The notes under the pieces are model-generated. The model did not search any database. It was not told where the DNA came from and saw only the letters and a list, made by a program, of their open reading frames with translations. A stretch of DNA of 36,975 nt, taken from contig PS015250.1 of NCBI GenBank assembly GCA_048213135.1, positions 1 through 36,975 of the forward strand, read 5' to 3'. The DNA comes from Reclinomonas americana ATCC 50394. Taxonomy: Eukaryota; Jakobida; Jakobea; Jakobida. Made by a program: the position numbers and the translations under genes. Shown in pieces: positions 22,201 through 32,405 of the stretch (positions within the stretch are counted from its first letter, which is position 1; every line of letters starts with the position of its first letter).

Positions 22201-25200
22201 GAAAGAGCTGACGCACCACTTGCTTGGACGAGAGGAGGCTCCCGACTTGCCAGTCATCACCGTGGAAGTGTCCAGTGCATCATCGTGCATGGCGGCACCC
22301 TTGGTGGACCTGCGCGGCTCCGGTGTAATCACTGGCGACGGAATAGCATTCGGCAGTGGTGCCGTGTGGCGTCCGCGAGGCGAAGCACCGGGAGCTGTGC
22401 ACGAAGTCAGGAGGAGGATTGCATCGCGGAACAGAGACACAACTGCACTCACCAGCGAGGAACTTGCCGACGCCGCCAATGTGCTCCGAGTGATCCGTGT
22501 CGGTGTCGTCGACTCCGTACACATTCGGGCCCGTGTACTCGTAGTTGCCCTTGACGTAGCTGGTCTCGTCGCCCTCATCGTCGGATTCCGAGTCGGTGGC
22601 CACATTGATCGGGTGGACCTTGTGGCCGCCCTTGGGCGCCTGCTGCGGCGACGAGTGTCCAACACCACGGCTGTGCTCGCACAGGCGGCGACGCAGCTCG
22701 CGCAACTGAACATCAAGAACGTGTGAGATGCACGACAGTATGCAGTCATCCGCACGTGTTCTTCTCACCTTGGTCGCACGTGCAGCATCCTTGACGGCCT
22801 TGTTGGCGGGACCACCGCCGCCGACCGGCTCCGCCAGGCCGCCAGTCATGCTGGTGATGCCCACCGCCGCAACGACCGTGTTCACTGGCGCATGCTCAAT
22901 GTGTTCGGCCTGCTGCCACAGGCGCGAGGCCTTGATGTCGTCCTTCTCAATGTTGCCGGCAAACTGCACGCAGGAGGAAGATGAGTTTTTTTGTTTCTTC
23001 TCGATCGATCTTGTCACACTGCGGCACGCAACGTTGGCATAGCTGCGCAGCAAGGTTGCGTTCTGCGGGTACTCTTCCAGCAGAGTCGCAAACTCTTGCA
23101 CGCAGAACGTGGTGCGCTTGTCAATCATCGACATGAGCGGCCAGACGGCGGTGATGTTGACGTCCTCTTGCAGAATGTTGCCCCAGAAGCGGCGGTACAA
23201 GAGACTGTGTGCGGGTAGGGGGGAATAGTAAGAAGAGAGAGGGAATAAAGCAAGCAATTGTATAGTGACGAAACTGCAGCTGGTGCATGTTCTTCTCCAG
23301 CACCTTGAGGCGATTGGCGAGCGACGCCGAGGAGCCACCGCTGCCGCCCTCCATGTGCTGCGACATGCGAGCCAGCGCAAAGTGCATGTCCAGCGGCAAC
23401 TTGGTAGGCTCGCCGACATCTGCGAGGGCAAAAGGAGTGAGCACTCCAGAAGAGTATGAGCGGTCANNNNNNNNNNNNNNNNNNNNNNNNNNNNNNNNNN
23501 NNNNNNNNNNNNNNNNNNNNNNNNNNNNNNNNNNNNNNNNNNNNNNNNNNNNNNNNNNNNNNNNNNNNNNNNNNNNNNNNNNNNNNNNNNNNNNNNNNNN
23601 NNNNNNNNNNNNNNNNNNNNNNNNNNNNNNNNNNNNNNNNNNNNNNNNNNNNNNNNNNNNNNNNNNNNNNNNNNNNNNNNNNNNNNNNNNNNNNNNNNNN
23701 NNNNNNNNNNNNNNNNNNNNNNNNNNNNNNNNNNNNNNNNNNNNNNNNNNNNNNNNNNNNNNNNNNNNNNNNNNNNNNNNNNNNNNNNNNNNNNNNNNNN
23801 NNNNNNNNNNNNNNNNNNNNNNNNNNNNNNNNNNNNNNNNNNNNNNNNNNNNNNNNNNNNNNNNNNNNNNNNNNNNTGGAAATAAACACCAACCCTTGAC
23901 GAGCTTGAACACGTGGTGCGAGTTGGCACCGGCCTGCAGCGCCAGCATGGCGTGGCACAGGTGCAAGTACTGCGAGTCGGGGAAGATCGTGACGCCTGTG
24001 TGGTGTGGGAGGGTGAGGCGGAGGGACAGGGAGGGTAACGGAAAGGGATGGGGAGAGGGCAGGGGGGGAGGAGGAGAGGGAGAGGGCAGGGGGAAAGGTA
24101 TGGAGAGAGGGAGAGGGCAGGGGGGAGAGGGAGATGTAGAGGGAGAGGGAGAGGGACAGGGGAGAAGGAGAGGGGGGCGAAGAACAAGAAGAAGAAGAAG
24201 ATGAAGACGAGAGGAGAGGAGAGGGAAAGAGGGCAAAGAGAACATGCTTTTCTTTGACGCCACAGAAAGTAAATGCTCTTCTGTCTCACTAACTCACCAT
24301 ACTGGAACACGGTGAGCGCCCACTCGGTGTAGTCGCGGCCAAAGTAGGAGCGGTAGTTGGAGTTGTAGCGCGACACGATTTCCACGTCAAAGGGCGAATC
24401 GAACGAACGCTGCGCCAGCAGCAGAGTCGACGCGTTGCCCTGCTCGCCCGCCGAGGCGGCCTTCTCTTGCGCCTCCAGGTTGGCCAGCGTATTGAAGAAG
24501 CGATCGTGCATGTTGCGCAGGCGCACAGTGATGATGCGTGGCACCGCGAAACCGCAGATCAACGACAACAACACGAATGTGATACCGGCCGGAACCGAGG
24601 CAGTGCCCTCACCAATGCCCACTGCACAAAGAAAAGGCACGTCAGTCAGAGGGCAAAGATAATAGAGGGCAGATTCTTCTCTTCTNNNNNNNNNNNNNNN
24701 NNNNNNNNNNNNNNNNNNNNNNNNNNNNNNNNNNNNNNNNNNNNNNNNNNNNNNNNNNNNNNNNNNNNNNNNNNNNNNNNNNNNNNNNNNNNNNNNNNNN
24801 NNNNNNNNNNNNNNNNNNNNNNNNNNNNNNNNNNNNNNNNNNNNNNNNNNNNNNNNNNNNNNNNNNNNNNNNNNNNNNNNNNNNNNNNNNNNNNNNNNNN
24901 NNNNNNNNNNNNNNNNNNNNNNNNNNNNNNNNNNNNNNNNNNNNNNNNNNNNNNNNNNNNNNNNNNNNNNNNNNNNNNNNNNNNNNNNNNNNNNNNNNNN
25001 NNNNNNNNNNNNNNNNNNNNNNNNNNNNNNNNNNNNNNNNNNNNNNNNNNNNNNNNNNNNNNNNNNNNNNNNNNNNNNNNNNNNNNNNNNNNNNNNNNNN
25101 NNNNNNNNNNNNNNNNNNNNNNNNNNNNNNNNNNNNNNNNNNNNNNNNNNNNNNNNNNNNNNNNNNNNNNNNNNNNNNNNNNNNNNNNNNNNNNNNNNNN

Positions 25201-28200
25201 NNNNNNNNNNNNNNNNNNNNNNNNNNNNNNNNNNNNNNNNNNNNNNNNNNNNNNNNNNNNNNNNNNNNNNNNNNNNNNNNNNNNNNNNNNNNNNNNNNNN
25301 NNNNNNNNNNNNNNNNNNNNNNNNNNNNNNNNNNNNNNNNNNNNNNNNNNNNNNNNNNNNNNNNNNNNNNNNNNNNNNNNNNNNNNNNNNNNNNNNNNNN
25401 NNNNNNNNNNNNNNNNNNNCTACTCACCAATGAGGCCAGCAACTGCACCCCACATGCACACCATGAGCCACCCGACGGCGGTCTTGTTGAAGTTGACGTT
25501 GAAGAAGGGCATGCGGGTGCACGACATCCACGTAAGGACAGCGATGCTGCCAATGCCGACCACCGAGTGCAACGACGGCAGCCAGCGCGACAGCAGACTG
25601 AGGAAGATCAGCACTGTGCGGATCACCGTCACAAACACCATCCAGCGTGCGGCCAGTGGCCCGCAGCTGAGCTGACGGCGGTTCATGCGGGCTTCGTTGC
25701 AACTGAAAGGGGAGAAGGGGCATAAAAGGGGAAGGGGGTGAGAAGGGGAAGGAAAGGGGGAAAGAGAAAGGGAAAGGGAGTAGGGAGAAGGGGGAAGGGG
25801 GTGAGAAGGGGAAGTAAAGGGGAAGGGGAAGGGAGAAGAGAATGAGAAGGAATGAAAAAAAGGGAAGGGGGAAGAGGAAATTGTGAGAAGACGCTGCTGG
25901 AGGGGGAAAAAGGAGGAAAGAGAAGGAGAAAGGACGGAAAGGGGATGAGAGGAAAGGGATGATGTAGAAAAGAAAGCGGGTGGAAGGGGGCCACGCGAAA
26001 ACCCCCAAGACAGAGAGAGCGAGGGGGGAAGAGAAAGCAAAGCGCCTGAGAGGGAGATCTAAAGGGAAGAACATGAGAAACCGAAAGAACACGGAGTTCT
26101 GCGAGAAGAGAAGACACGCGGGGAAGAGAAAGAAAGAGAGAGAGAGAGAGCATGAGTGAGTCATAATAATGAGAAGGGACATGAGAGTGAAAGAAGGAGA
26201 AGACGAATGGAGGATGACAGTCGGAAGCGAAGATGATCTGAGCAACGGAGACGAATGAACAAAGCACCCGAAAAAGATAGAAAAGGAAGGCAAGAAAAGA
26301 TGAGATGAATGCAAGGGACACGACACGCAAACTGTGGAGGAAACTAACTGCTGTTCTCCCTCCCGCTCCCTGCTCTCCGCCAAAACGCACCCGTAAGCGC
26401 AGATAATGGACACCGCCGAAACAAAGGTGGCGAGCAGGAGGCCCACCACACCCTTGATCATGTTGTACGCAGTGCTGCAGTCTTCGCCCTCGGCCACCGT
26501 CCGCTGTCCAAGGCGAATGCGATTCACACCCTGCGAGTCTGCATCGGTCTCGCACATAAACGGCGTAATCAACGCCAGTGCCACCGGCACTTGCAGCACC
26601 GAGAACAGCAGGAAGCCGTGCCCGTTGATGTAGCCCATGGCGAGGCGATTGAGGCGCGGCAAGCGGATCCGCGCAAAGTGCGTCGTAAGCGTCACAATCA
26701 CCGCAATCATCAGCAGCAGCGCATACACCGCCGCCACCACATATGCAATCGCATCGCTCAACACCGATCCGCTAATCGTCGGCACTAGCGATGCCGGAAT
26801 GAAGATCGCTCGCACGACAATGCTCGGGATCCCGCCCTGCGTATATATACCGCGGATCAATCGATTGATGACCGTTACGTGTACAAGCGGCAATCAGTCA
26901 AACTCACCCACAAAAAGTAGGGGTTGAGTGTGAGCGCGAGGAGCTGCCAGGCGGCCCAGAACAGCAGCACGCCCTCCCAGAATCTGTTGCTGCAACGTTG
27001 CAACGGTCGCGCGTTCTCCAATAGTCCAATAAAGTAGTCACGGATGGCTGACTCGCTGCCGCGGTCCTGATCGCCATTCTCGTTGGCCTCATCGACGTTG
27101 TCCATGGTCGCTGTCAGCGCGTCATTTTCACTCTGCGGGTACCCTTGACTGATGCACACAAAAGACAAGTAAAGTCAGTGTCGGTGTGTTCGTAACCACA
27201 CTCTCTCTCTCACACAAAGGAAAACACCCTTTGCTCTGTTTCCACTATCGACCACTTGTGTGCAACTCTCTTCTCTCTCTCTCTCACTCTCTCTTTCCCT
27301 CTGTGTGTGCTCACCTGGGTTCACGCGCGACAGGATTCGCCTTCTCCATTTTCTTTCTGTTCCTTTTTCAGTTCACACACTTGGTGCACACACACGCGCG
27401 CTCTCTTTTTCTTCTCTCACACTCTTGTGCGTGTGTGTGAGCGCGTACAGTCTACCAGTCAGTGTGCGACTGGGTGTGTGTGTGTGTGTTTTCTTTTTTC
27501 TCAAGTGATTGAGTGATCTTCTCTCACACGAATCACGACGATAATGAAAAACCGAACGCTGCAACGGTCAATTGCTGTAATTGGGATCTTGCGACGCCAA
27601 GGCATGTAGCACCCCTTTCTGCAATACGCACATGCATGCCTCCACTCTCTGTTGCAATTGCGAGGATACAGGCGAGCGCACTTGCTCTCGGCGCTGTGCC
27701 GAGTCAAATACCACGTCGGTTTTCGATTGAGAATGCATCGATTGGCGGCTTTTCATTCGCACGCGCTTTGTTCTGCCAAGCACAGGACGACCGGCCATGA
27801 TTGGGCGCGGATGGTCGTCGCACTTTCGCGCGTTGCTGCGACGCTGTCTGGCGTGGAACTCCGCCACTGATGCGTGTTCGGATACACACAACGGGCGGCT
27901 GTTACGCTGACGCTGCTCCCTCGAATCATTCCGTCAACGGCCCGATGGCATGAATGTGCATGTCCGGTGCATCAGTCACGCTCGGGCACGTCCGTCACCA
28001 AGTAAAACAGCTGCGCATGGAAATTGGTGCAGTGAGGTGTGAGTGGCCAGCTAATCACATCAAAACTAAGAGTTTCCGGCTCGAACGCACCGACGTGAGG
28101 CCAACAGCGGTGAATCGACCGAGCAGCTGGCGTGGAAAGAGGGGAGAAGAAGAGAGGAACGGGAAGAGAGCGACACGAGCGCACGAATGAGCATTCGGTG

Positions 28201-28368
28201 CGCTCTCAGATGCAGGGGAGAGCCATGAAACGAGAAAGCATCTCCCAAATAGGCGAAATCGCCCAAAACGGCGAGTATATTTCTTACCTGAGCAAAGTCC
28301 TCGTCTGTTTCGAAGAAAGGCCGCGGAAGCACGCTCTCCTCCACCGGCTCCTCCGTTATCACCGACAT
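16234..28368 (-). CDS. Multi-TM, TmcB/TmcC-type TPR, PAS and class III cyclase receptor
   Basis: Start ATG 28368 (MSVITEEPVEESV). Exons follow at 28368-28288, 27132-26908, 26836-26391, 25702-25428, 24621-about 24300, about 23998-23893 and onward in frame. The order is: about eight hydrophobic segments (27.1-24.5 kb); a TPR-like region (24.3-22.8 kb, e.g. FPDSQYLHLCHAMLALQAG and EYPQNATLLRSYAN) as in Dictyostelium TmcB/TmcC; an acidic low-complexity linker (DSESDDEGDE); four more TM segments (21.9, 21.05, 20.75 and 19.85 kb) framing helical extracellular-type regions; three or more PAS domains (about 19.6-17.8 kb); a helix with FPPHVVDQVVEE; then the cyclase, beginning VTVFASDVVNFT with a metal-binding Asp. 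The second cyclase half lies in the inverted contig 16794-17283. The domain end (ITETFFVA) and a Ser/Arg-rich tail are at 16691-16234. It likely makes cAMP or a related signal at a membrane. Gaps 23467, 24686 and 17284 remove exons. Confidence 0.75.
16774..16793. other. Assembly gap of unknown size (20 N)
   Basis: Left border of the misoriented cyclase contig 16794-17283. Confidence 0.95.
16794..17283 (+). CDS. Misoriented exons: second half of the cyclase domain of the flanking minus-strand gene
   Basis: On the plus strand, an acceptor AACAG at about 16841 opens an exon STIFDIFDTVANKFG, then RIKLIGDAYIAVAGL with the second metal-binding Asp, and VHTGPLVSAVVGE. After a short intron (17126-17191) come ALERAVKMEE and GRVHLTPQARQLLPS. 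This is exactly the part missing between TLM (minus strand, 17453) and YHEVKSAAGKREG (minus strand, 16691). If the contig between its two N-gaps is flipped, reading frame and splice phases fit: AT from 17453 plus G gives TLM-STIF. Lys at 16901 sits where adenylyl cyclases have Lys and guanylyl cyclases Glu. Glu 17111 replaces the paired Asp/Cys. The usual Asn and Arg of the GxxVNxAxRM motif are Glu (17200) and Lys (17212). Confidence 0.85.
17284..17435. other. Assembly gap (152 N)
   Basis: Right border of the misoriented cyclase contig. An intron of the cyclase gene starts just outside it (GTTGCG donor at 17452 on the minus strand). Confidence 0.95.
23467..23876. other. Assembly gap (410 N) inside the receptor gene
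   Basis: Lies between two TPR-region exons of the minus-strand receptor. The exon ending near FKLVK (23893) and the next seen exon (DVGEPTKLPLDMHFALARM, about 23419) suggest that at least one TPR exon is missing. Confidence 0.95.
23999..24299 (-). other. Purine-rich (plus strand) intron with GGGAGAGGGCAGG repeats
   Basis: On the sense (minus) strand this is a C/T-rich intron between the TPR exons. Short repeats GGGAGAGGGCAGGGG recur at about 24050-24190. Apparent open frames here are only Arg/Gly or Pro/Ser low complexity. Confidence 0.8.
24686..25419. other. Assembly gap (734 N) inside the receptor gene
   Basis: Separates the exon ending AGLIG (25428) from the exon starting VGIGEGTASVPAG (24621). 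One or more TM-encoding exons are probably lost. Confidence 0.95.
25703..26390 (-). other. 0.69-kb pyrimidine-rich intron of the receptor gene
   Basis: Plus-strand GGGGAAGGGG/GAAAGAGAAAG repeats, i.e. CCCCTTCCCC on the sense strand, lie between phase-matched exons ending AYG and starting CNEARMNRRQLS. The long minus-strand frame that spans it has a Phe/Ser/Pro-rich low-complexity translation and is not considered coding. Confidence 0.8.
27133..28287 (-). other. Long first intron of the receptor gene
   Basis: 1.15 kb between the first exon (donor GTAAG at 28287) and the acceptor at 27133. The part 27190-27510 is CT/TG-rich. The part 27540-28150 has ordinary base composition and could hide another exon. 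One candidate is a minus-strand exon with LFYLVTDVPERD and a stop near 27972-28010, phase-compatible with exon 1, which would give a separate 39-residue product. No RNA gene was recognised. Confidence 0.5.
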
Positions 28369-28433
28369 TTTTTGCCTGCCACACGAAACACGCGCAGGTG
28401 AGAAGCGGTGAACAGGAGAGAGAGAGAGAGACA

Positions 28434-30844
28434 TCAATACAGGCACCAGCTAAGCCCGCGCAAGTCGGTGACGTACTGGCGCACTTCCTCGGCCAGTCCC
28501 TCGGCCACCAGCACGCCCGGTTTACCGTGGCGGCTGAACCCCGCCAGGTCGAACCGGCGTGCCCAGTTGACGATACACGCCCGTTTCTGAGTTGAATAAA
28601 TGTGGTGGAAACGGATGGAAACACGGAGGAGTGCTGGCGAGGAAGGCGGGGAGGCGGGGGAGGCGGGAGAGGAGGAGGAGGAGGCGGAGGCGGCCACAGC
28701 GGATTTCTCGGTATCGCACTGTTCCTGTGGAGATGCAAAGAGAATATGGTATAAGTGTATTCGGTGATACAGCTGCAGGAGTTTGAATGACGGAGAGAGG
28801 GAGAGGAGAGGGGAGGGAGGTGGGGGTGGATACCGCCGTGACGTTCAGATGAGGCCGCGTGTTTTTCACATTCTCTCAGCCAATATGAAAAAAACGGTAA
28901 CAGAGTGGGGGGTCCAGCCGGTGAGAATGCGGCCAGAAGTAACGACAGGCCGGTACCAAAACTCAGATCCGGAATCGTGAGGGGCGAGAGGAGGAGAGAA
29001 AGACAGAGAAGGGGACAGAAGGTGGGCTGCCGAGAAGCGCAGGAGGCGAATAGAAGGAAGAAGGAGAAGACCGATTCCATCAACGACGGCGACTAAGAAG
29101 AGTAGCACACACTGCGGCAAAGAGACGAGTGGGTAGACAGGAAAGACCACGTGTCAACAACGAAAGAGGCACAGGGGACCAGCAGACACTCGGAGGTGGA
29201 TTGACCGAGGCTAGAAGAGACGAGTAAAAGCAGAGACCGATTCCTTCGACGAAACGACAAAGAGGACAAGAGACGAGCAAGCAGGAAAAGATCAAAGTCT
29301 TCAGCACAAGCGACAAATGAGCACCAGCATGCACTTGGAGGGTGGGTTGGGCGTGGCAAGCAAGCAAAGACCATGTGCCTTCAGAAAACGATATCGAGGA
29401 CGTGCAGACACTTGAGGGCGGAGAGACAGGAGACGAGCAAGCAGAAGGAGACCAATGACTCCAACGACAGAGACTGAGGGCCCGAGAGGCAAGAGACGAG
29501 CAAGCAGAGAGAGACTCCGTGCCTCCATACGAAAGACAAAGAGGAGAAGCAGATACTCGCGTTCGCAAGCAGAAACACCCATGCATCCACTCGAGGGTGG
29601 ATTGGCCTCGAAACAAGAGACGCGGAGGCATGCAGGAATGGACGCCGTGCCTCCAAACGAAAGCGATGAACAAAGTCCAGCAGACACTCGAGGGCGGAGA
29701 GACAGGGGACGATCAAGCAGGAAAGACCAGTGACATACAAATGAGACTGAAGAGGACCATCGAGAGGCAAGAGACGAGCAAGCAGAGGTGACCCCGTGCC
29801 TCCAATGAGGACCAGCAAATACTCGCGGGTGCACCAAGAGACCATGAATCCACTCGATGGTGTATTGGCCCCGAAGCAAGAGACGCGGATGCATGCAGGA
29901 ATGGACGCCGTGCCTCCAAACGAAAGCGATGAACAAAGTCCAGCAGACACTCGAGGGCGGAGAGACAGGGGACGAGCAAGCAGAAGGAGACCAATGACTC
30001 CAACGACAGAGACTGAGGACCATCGAGAGGCAAGAGACGAGCAAGCAGAAGAGACTCTGTGCCTCCAAACGAAAGACAACGAGGAGAAGCAGATACTCGC
30101 GGGTGCACCAAGAGACCATGAATCCACTCGATGGTGGATTGGCCCCGAAACAAGAGACGAGGAGGCATGGACCCCGCTTCCAAATGAAAGCGATGAAAGA
30201 AGTCCAGCATGCAGCAGAGGCTCCAGAGAGTTGGCCCCCAAACACGTGACAAGAAAGCAGGCAGGAAAAGTCCATGTGCCACGACCACAACTTGCAATCG
30301 CTCAGAAGCTGAGACAAGCAGAATGCCAGTCTCTCCCACATAGCACTCACCACCATAAACTGCACGGCTTCCAGTGTACACGGTTCACCAGTCACAAACA
30401 TGCTGCTCAACAGCCGCTCCACCATGACTGCATTCAAGCGATCCCGACTGCGACTGCTCAGCTGCTGCTGTGAGGCCTTTGCTGTCTCCCCAATCAGAGT
30501 GATGGACGGAGGAGCAGTGAGAGGGTAGGTCGACGGCCACACGATTTGCAAGCGATCTGTGAGGTGTTGATTGATAAGTGATAGAATGTGTGTATGTGTG
30601 AGACAGAGTGATGCACGCAACAGGTGACACTGGGGTGCTCTGCAGAGGCTGCGTCCAGCGAGAAACGACACGGGCGATTGTCGTGCAGTGCCTGTGTGTG
30701 TGCTGAGTGTGTGAGAGCACAGTGAGTGGAAAGAGAGTGTGTGTGCTTGTGCACCTGTGTGGCATCGCTGTCTATGTGTAGCTCGTCGGCGTAGACGGCT
30801 TGCAGTACTTGCAGCTCGTCTAGTCGGTCGTTGTGTTGGCTCAT
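28434..30844 (-). CDS. RWDD2-like protein (RWD domain plus C-terminal DUF1115-type domain)
   Basis: ATG 30844 (MSQHNDRLDELQVLQAVYAD) opens a typical RWD N-terminus. Exons 30844-30755, 30691-30622 and 30556-30351 join in frame and give RLQIVWPSTYPLTAPPSI, the YPxxxP core of the RWD fold. The last exon, about 28633-28434, encodes FHHIYSTQKRACIVNWARR, then GFSRHGKPGVLVAEG and SWCLY with a stop. This matches the C-terminal signature of RWDD2A/RWDD2B (HHIYS..KR..I..WA, then GFS.PGKPG). The linker exon or exons between 30351 and 28633 were not identified with confidence; a small candidate lies near 28705-28731. The stop is only 65 bp from the start codon of the next minus-strand gene. The molecular role of RWDD2 proteins is poorly known. 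Confidence 0.75.
29100..30250. repeat. 260-280 bp tandem repeat inside the RWDD2-like gene
   Basis: Three adjacent units start at about 29431, 29709 and 29970 and share long near-identical blocks (GGACGCCGTGCCTCCAAACG, CACTCGATGGTG or CACTCGAGGGTG, AAGAGACGAGCAAGCAG). Degenerate partial units extend left to about 29100. A shorter phrase GAGACGAGCAAGCAG recurs about every 60-130 bp within units. All three minus frames and two plus frames stay open for 200-530 codons through parts of the array. The translations are repetitive, so composition and unit length explain this better than coding. It most likely sits in an intron. Confidence 0.85.
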
Positions 30845-31157
30845 TGGCGATGGAGTGACGGAGTAAGTTATGTGTCCTTCGAGGACGCTTCCACAACCTG
30901 AGGTGGTCAAGACAACTAACCTCCTACCTTTCCTTGCCAAGCCATCAGGGAAGACAGGAGGTCAAGGTTTGCCTGAACCGTGGCATACATCCGCAACACA
31001 CTCTCTAGCGACCTCACTGCGTCCATGTTCCTCTCCATCGAGCTCCACTTGGTAACCTCTGCCCCTCACGCTTTCACCCTACAAAGGTCGACACCGCTAT
31101 TCCACCTATCGCTTTGCCCCCATCCTCTGTGACATGCCCAGCTTGTTGCTGCGTTAA
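30845..31157. other. Intergenic region, no feature seen
   Basis: Lies between the K+ channel stop and the RWDD2-like start, both on the minus strand. It should contain the RWDD2 promoter. No recognisable element was found. Confidence 0.5.
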
Positions 31158-32405
31158 TTAATAATGATCATACATGGTGACTGCCGGGACCGGCCAGCGC
31201 CACCATTTCCGTGTGCCCCTGCGGAAGATCATCTGGGTCAGCACGTGATTCACGCATGTGCGTGCGTGTGCGACACTCATCCACGCAACTTGCTCGTGAT
31301 AAAGCTTTCGTCGCACATCCTGCTGCAGCGACACGTAGTGCGCAATGGCCAACGAAATGATGCCGGCCGCGTACAGAACGCCAATGAGCTGCTCGAACAT
31401 GACAAAGGCTGGCGAGTTCGGGAAAAGGTTAGGAAGAGCGATCATGCGCTGGAGGGAGATGAACGAAACTCAGCGCAGGGAACGATCCGTAGTTGGGCGA
31501 TACATCTCCGTAGCCTGCGACGAGAGTGTGAGCGACGTTACCGAGGGGGACGGAGAGCAAAACAACGCAAACCGACGCCGGTACAAGTGGTGCACTGCGA
31601 AGAGTGCAGCAGTCAGCATCCGTTGTGTCACACGAGCACAAACGAAGACGAACCGAAAAGTACAAGAAATAGTAAAAATGATGCATCAGCAGCGGAGAGG
31701 AATCGTCAGGCAGACCCGGCGTGTTGAAGGCCATGCGATTGTATGAGTGACTGAGCACGCACACAGCGTATGGGTCAAACACACAAATCACACCGTCGTT
31801 TGCTGAGGTGACTGACGTACATGGACAGGTAGACACCAGCAAAAAGCACAATGGTGGACAAGTACAACTGAAGAATGGTCCACAGGCTCACGTTGCGCTT
31901 GCGGAAGAGTCGCGCGGCACGCACGGTCATTAATATCACGACGATGAACAAGACGGCCTGTGCAACGATTTGCGGTAAGCATCGAGAGAGAACAGAGAGA
32001 AGGAGAAGGTAGCAACCTCGGCCAGGATGACGAAGACAAAGCCGGTGGTGCTAAGAGTGTTGCTGCCCGTGTCGACGTTGGTTGACCACAGAATGATGTT
32101 GACGATGAGCTGTGCAATAGAGGAAAGGGGGTGGGAAGGGGGGTGAGGGGGAGAGGGAAGAAACAGAGGGAAGGAAGGAGACAGAAGGCGAGAAGCAGTC
32201 GGGGATGGGAGCGCAGGATTCACAGGAGTCAAACTGCACCGCAACCAACCTGCCAGATGCACACAATCAAGAGCATCCATGCTGTGAAGCAAACGCACAT
32301 GAGCACGGTAATCAACTCGTTGACTTCTCGCAGGGAAACGTACTCAACGATCCAATCGCGCGGCAAACGTCGGCTTTTCATGTCGCTTGAACTCAGCCTG
32401 CGCAT
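31158..32405 (-). CDS. Small four-TM potassium channel (Ion_trans_2 type)
   Basis: Eight exons join in phase: 32405-32250, 32109-32017, 31957-31821, 31750-31654, 31594-31573, 31514-31504, 31448-31290 and 31232-31158, for about 249 residues. TM1 (ITVLMCVCFTAWMLLIVCIW) comes after a basic N-terminus. TM2 spans FVFVILAEAVLFIVVILM and TM3 SLWTILQLYLSTIVLFAGVY. A pore helix follows (FYYFLYFS), then the filter TGVGYGD, and TM4 FEQLIGVLYAAGIISLAIAH as in bacterial-type pore domains. A short basic tail ends TMYDHY. The filter is assembled from exons of only 22 and 11 nt; other splice choices in this stretch break the frame into TM4. TVGYGD-type filters select K+. Regulation is unknown because no RCK, cNMP or EF-hand domain is visible. 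Met 32381 is an alternative start. Confidence 0.7.

Noticed and set aside
22280-24640. Single 786-residue minus-strand protein
   Set aside because: The frame is kept open only by N bases and crosses several introns. The true exons change frame between segments.
25424-26893. 489-codon minus-strand frame taken as one exon
   Set aside because: The middle is a Pro/Phe/Ser low-complexity intron. Exons 26836-26391 and 25702-25428 join in phase when it is removed, and the frame after the intron is a different one.
27600-27760. tRNA or other small RNA gene
   Set aside because: No GGTTCGAAT-type B box with a foldable cloverleaf was found.
29301-30896. 531-codon minus-strand open frame as a large gene
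   Set aside because: Its 5' part is the RWD exon and intron, and the rest is a tandem repeat open in several frames. There is no recognisable domain.
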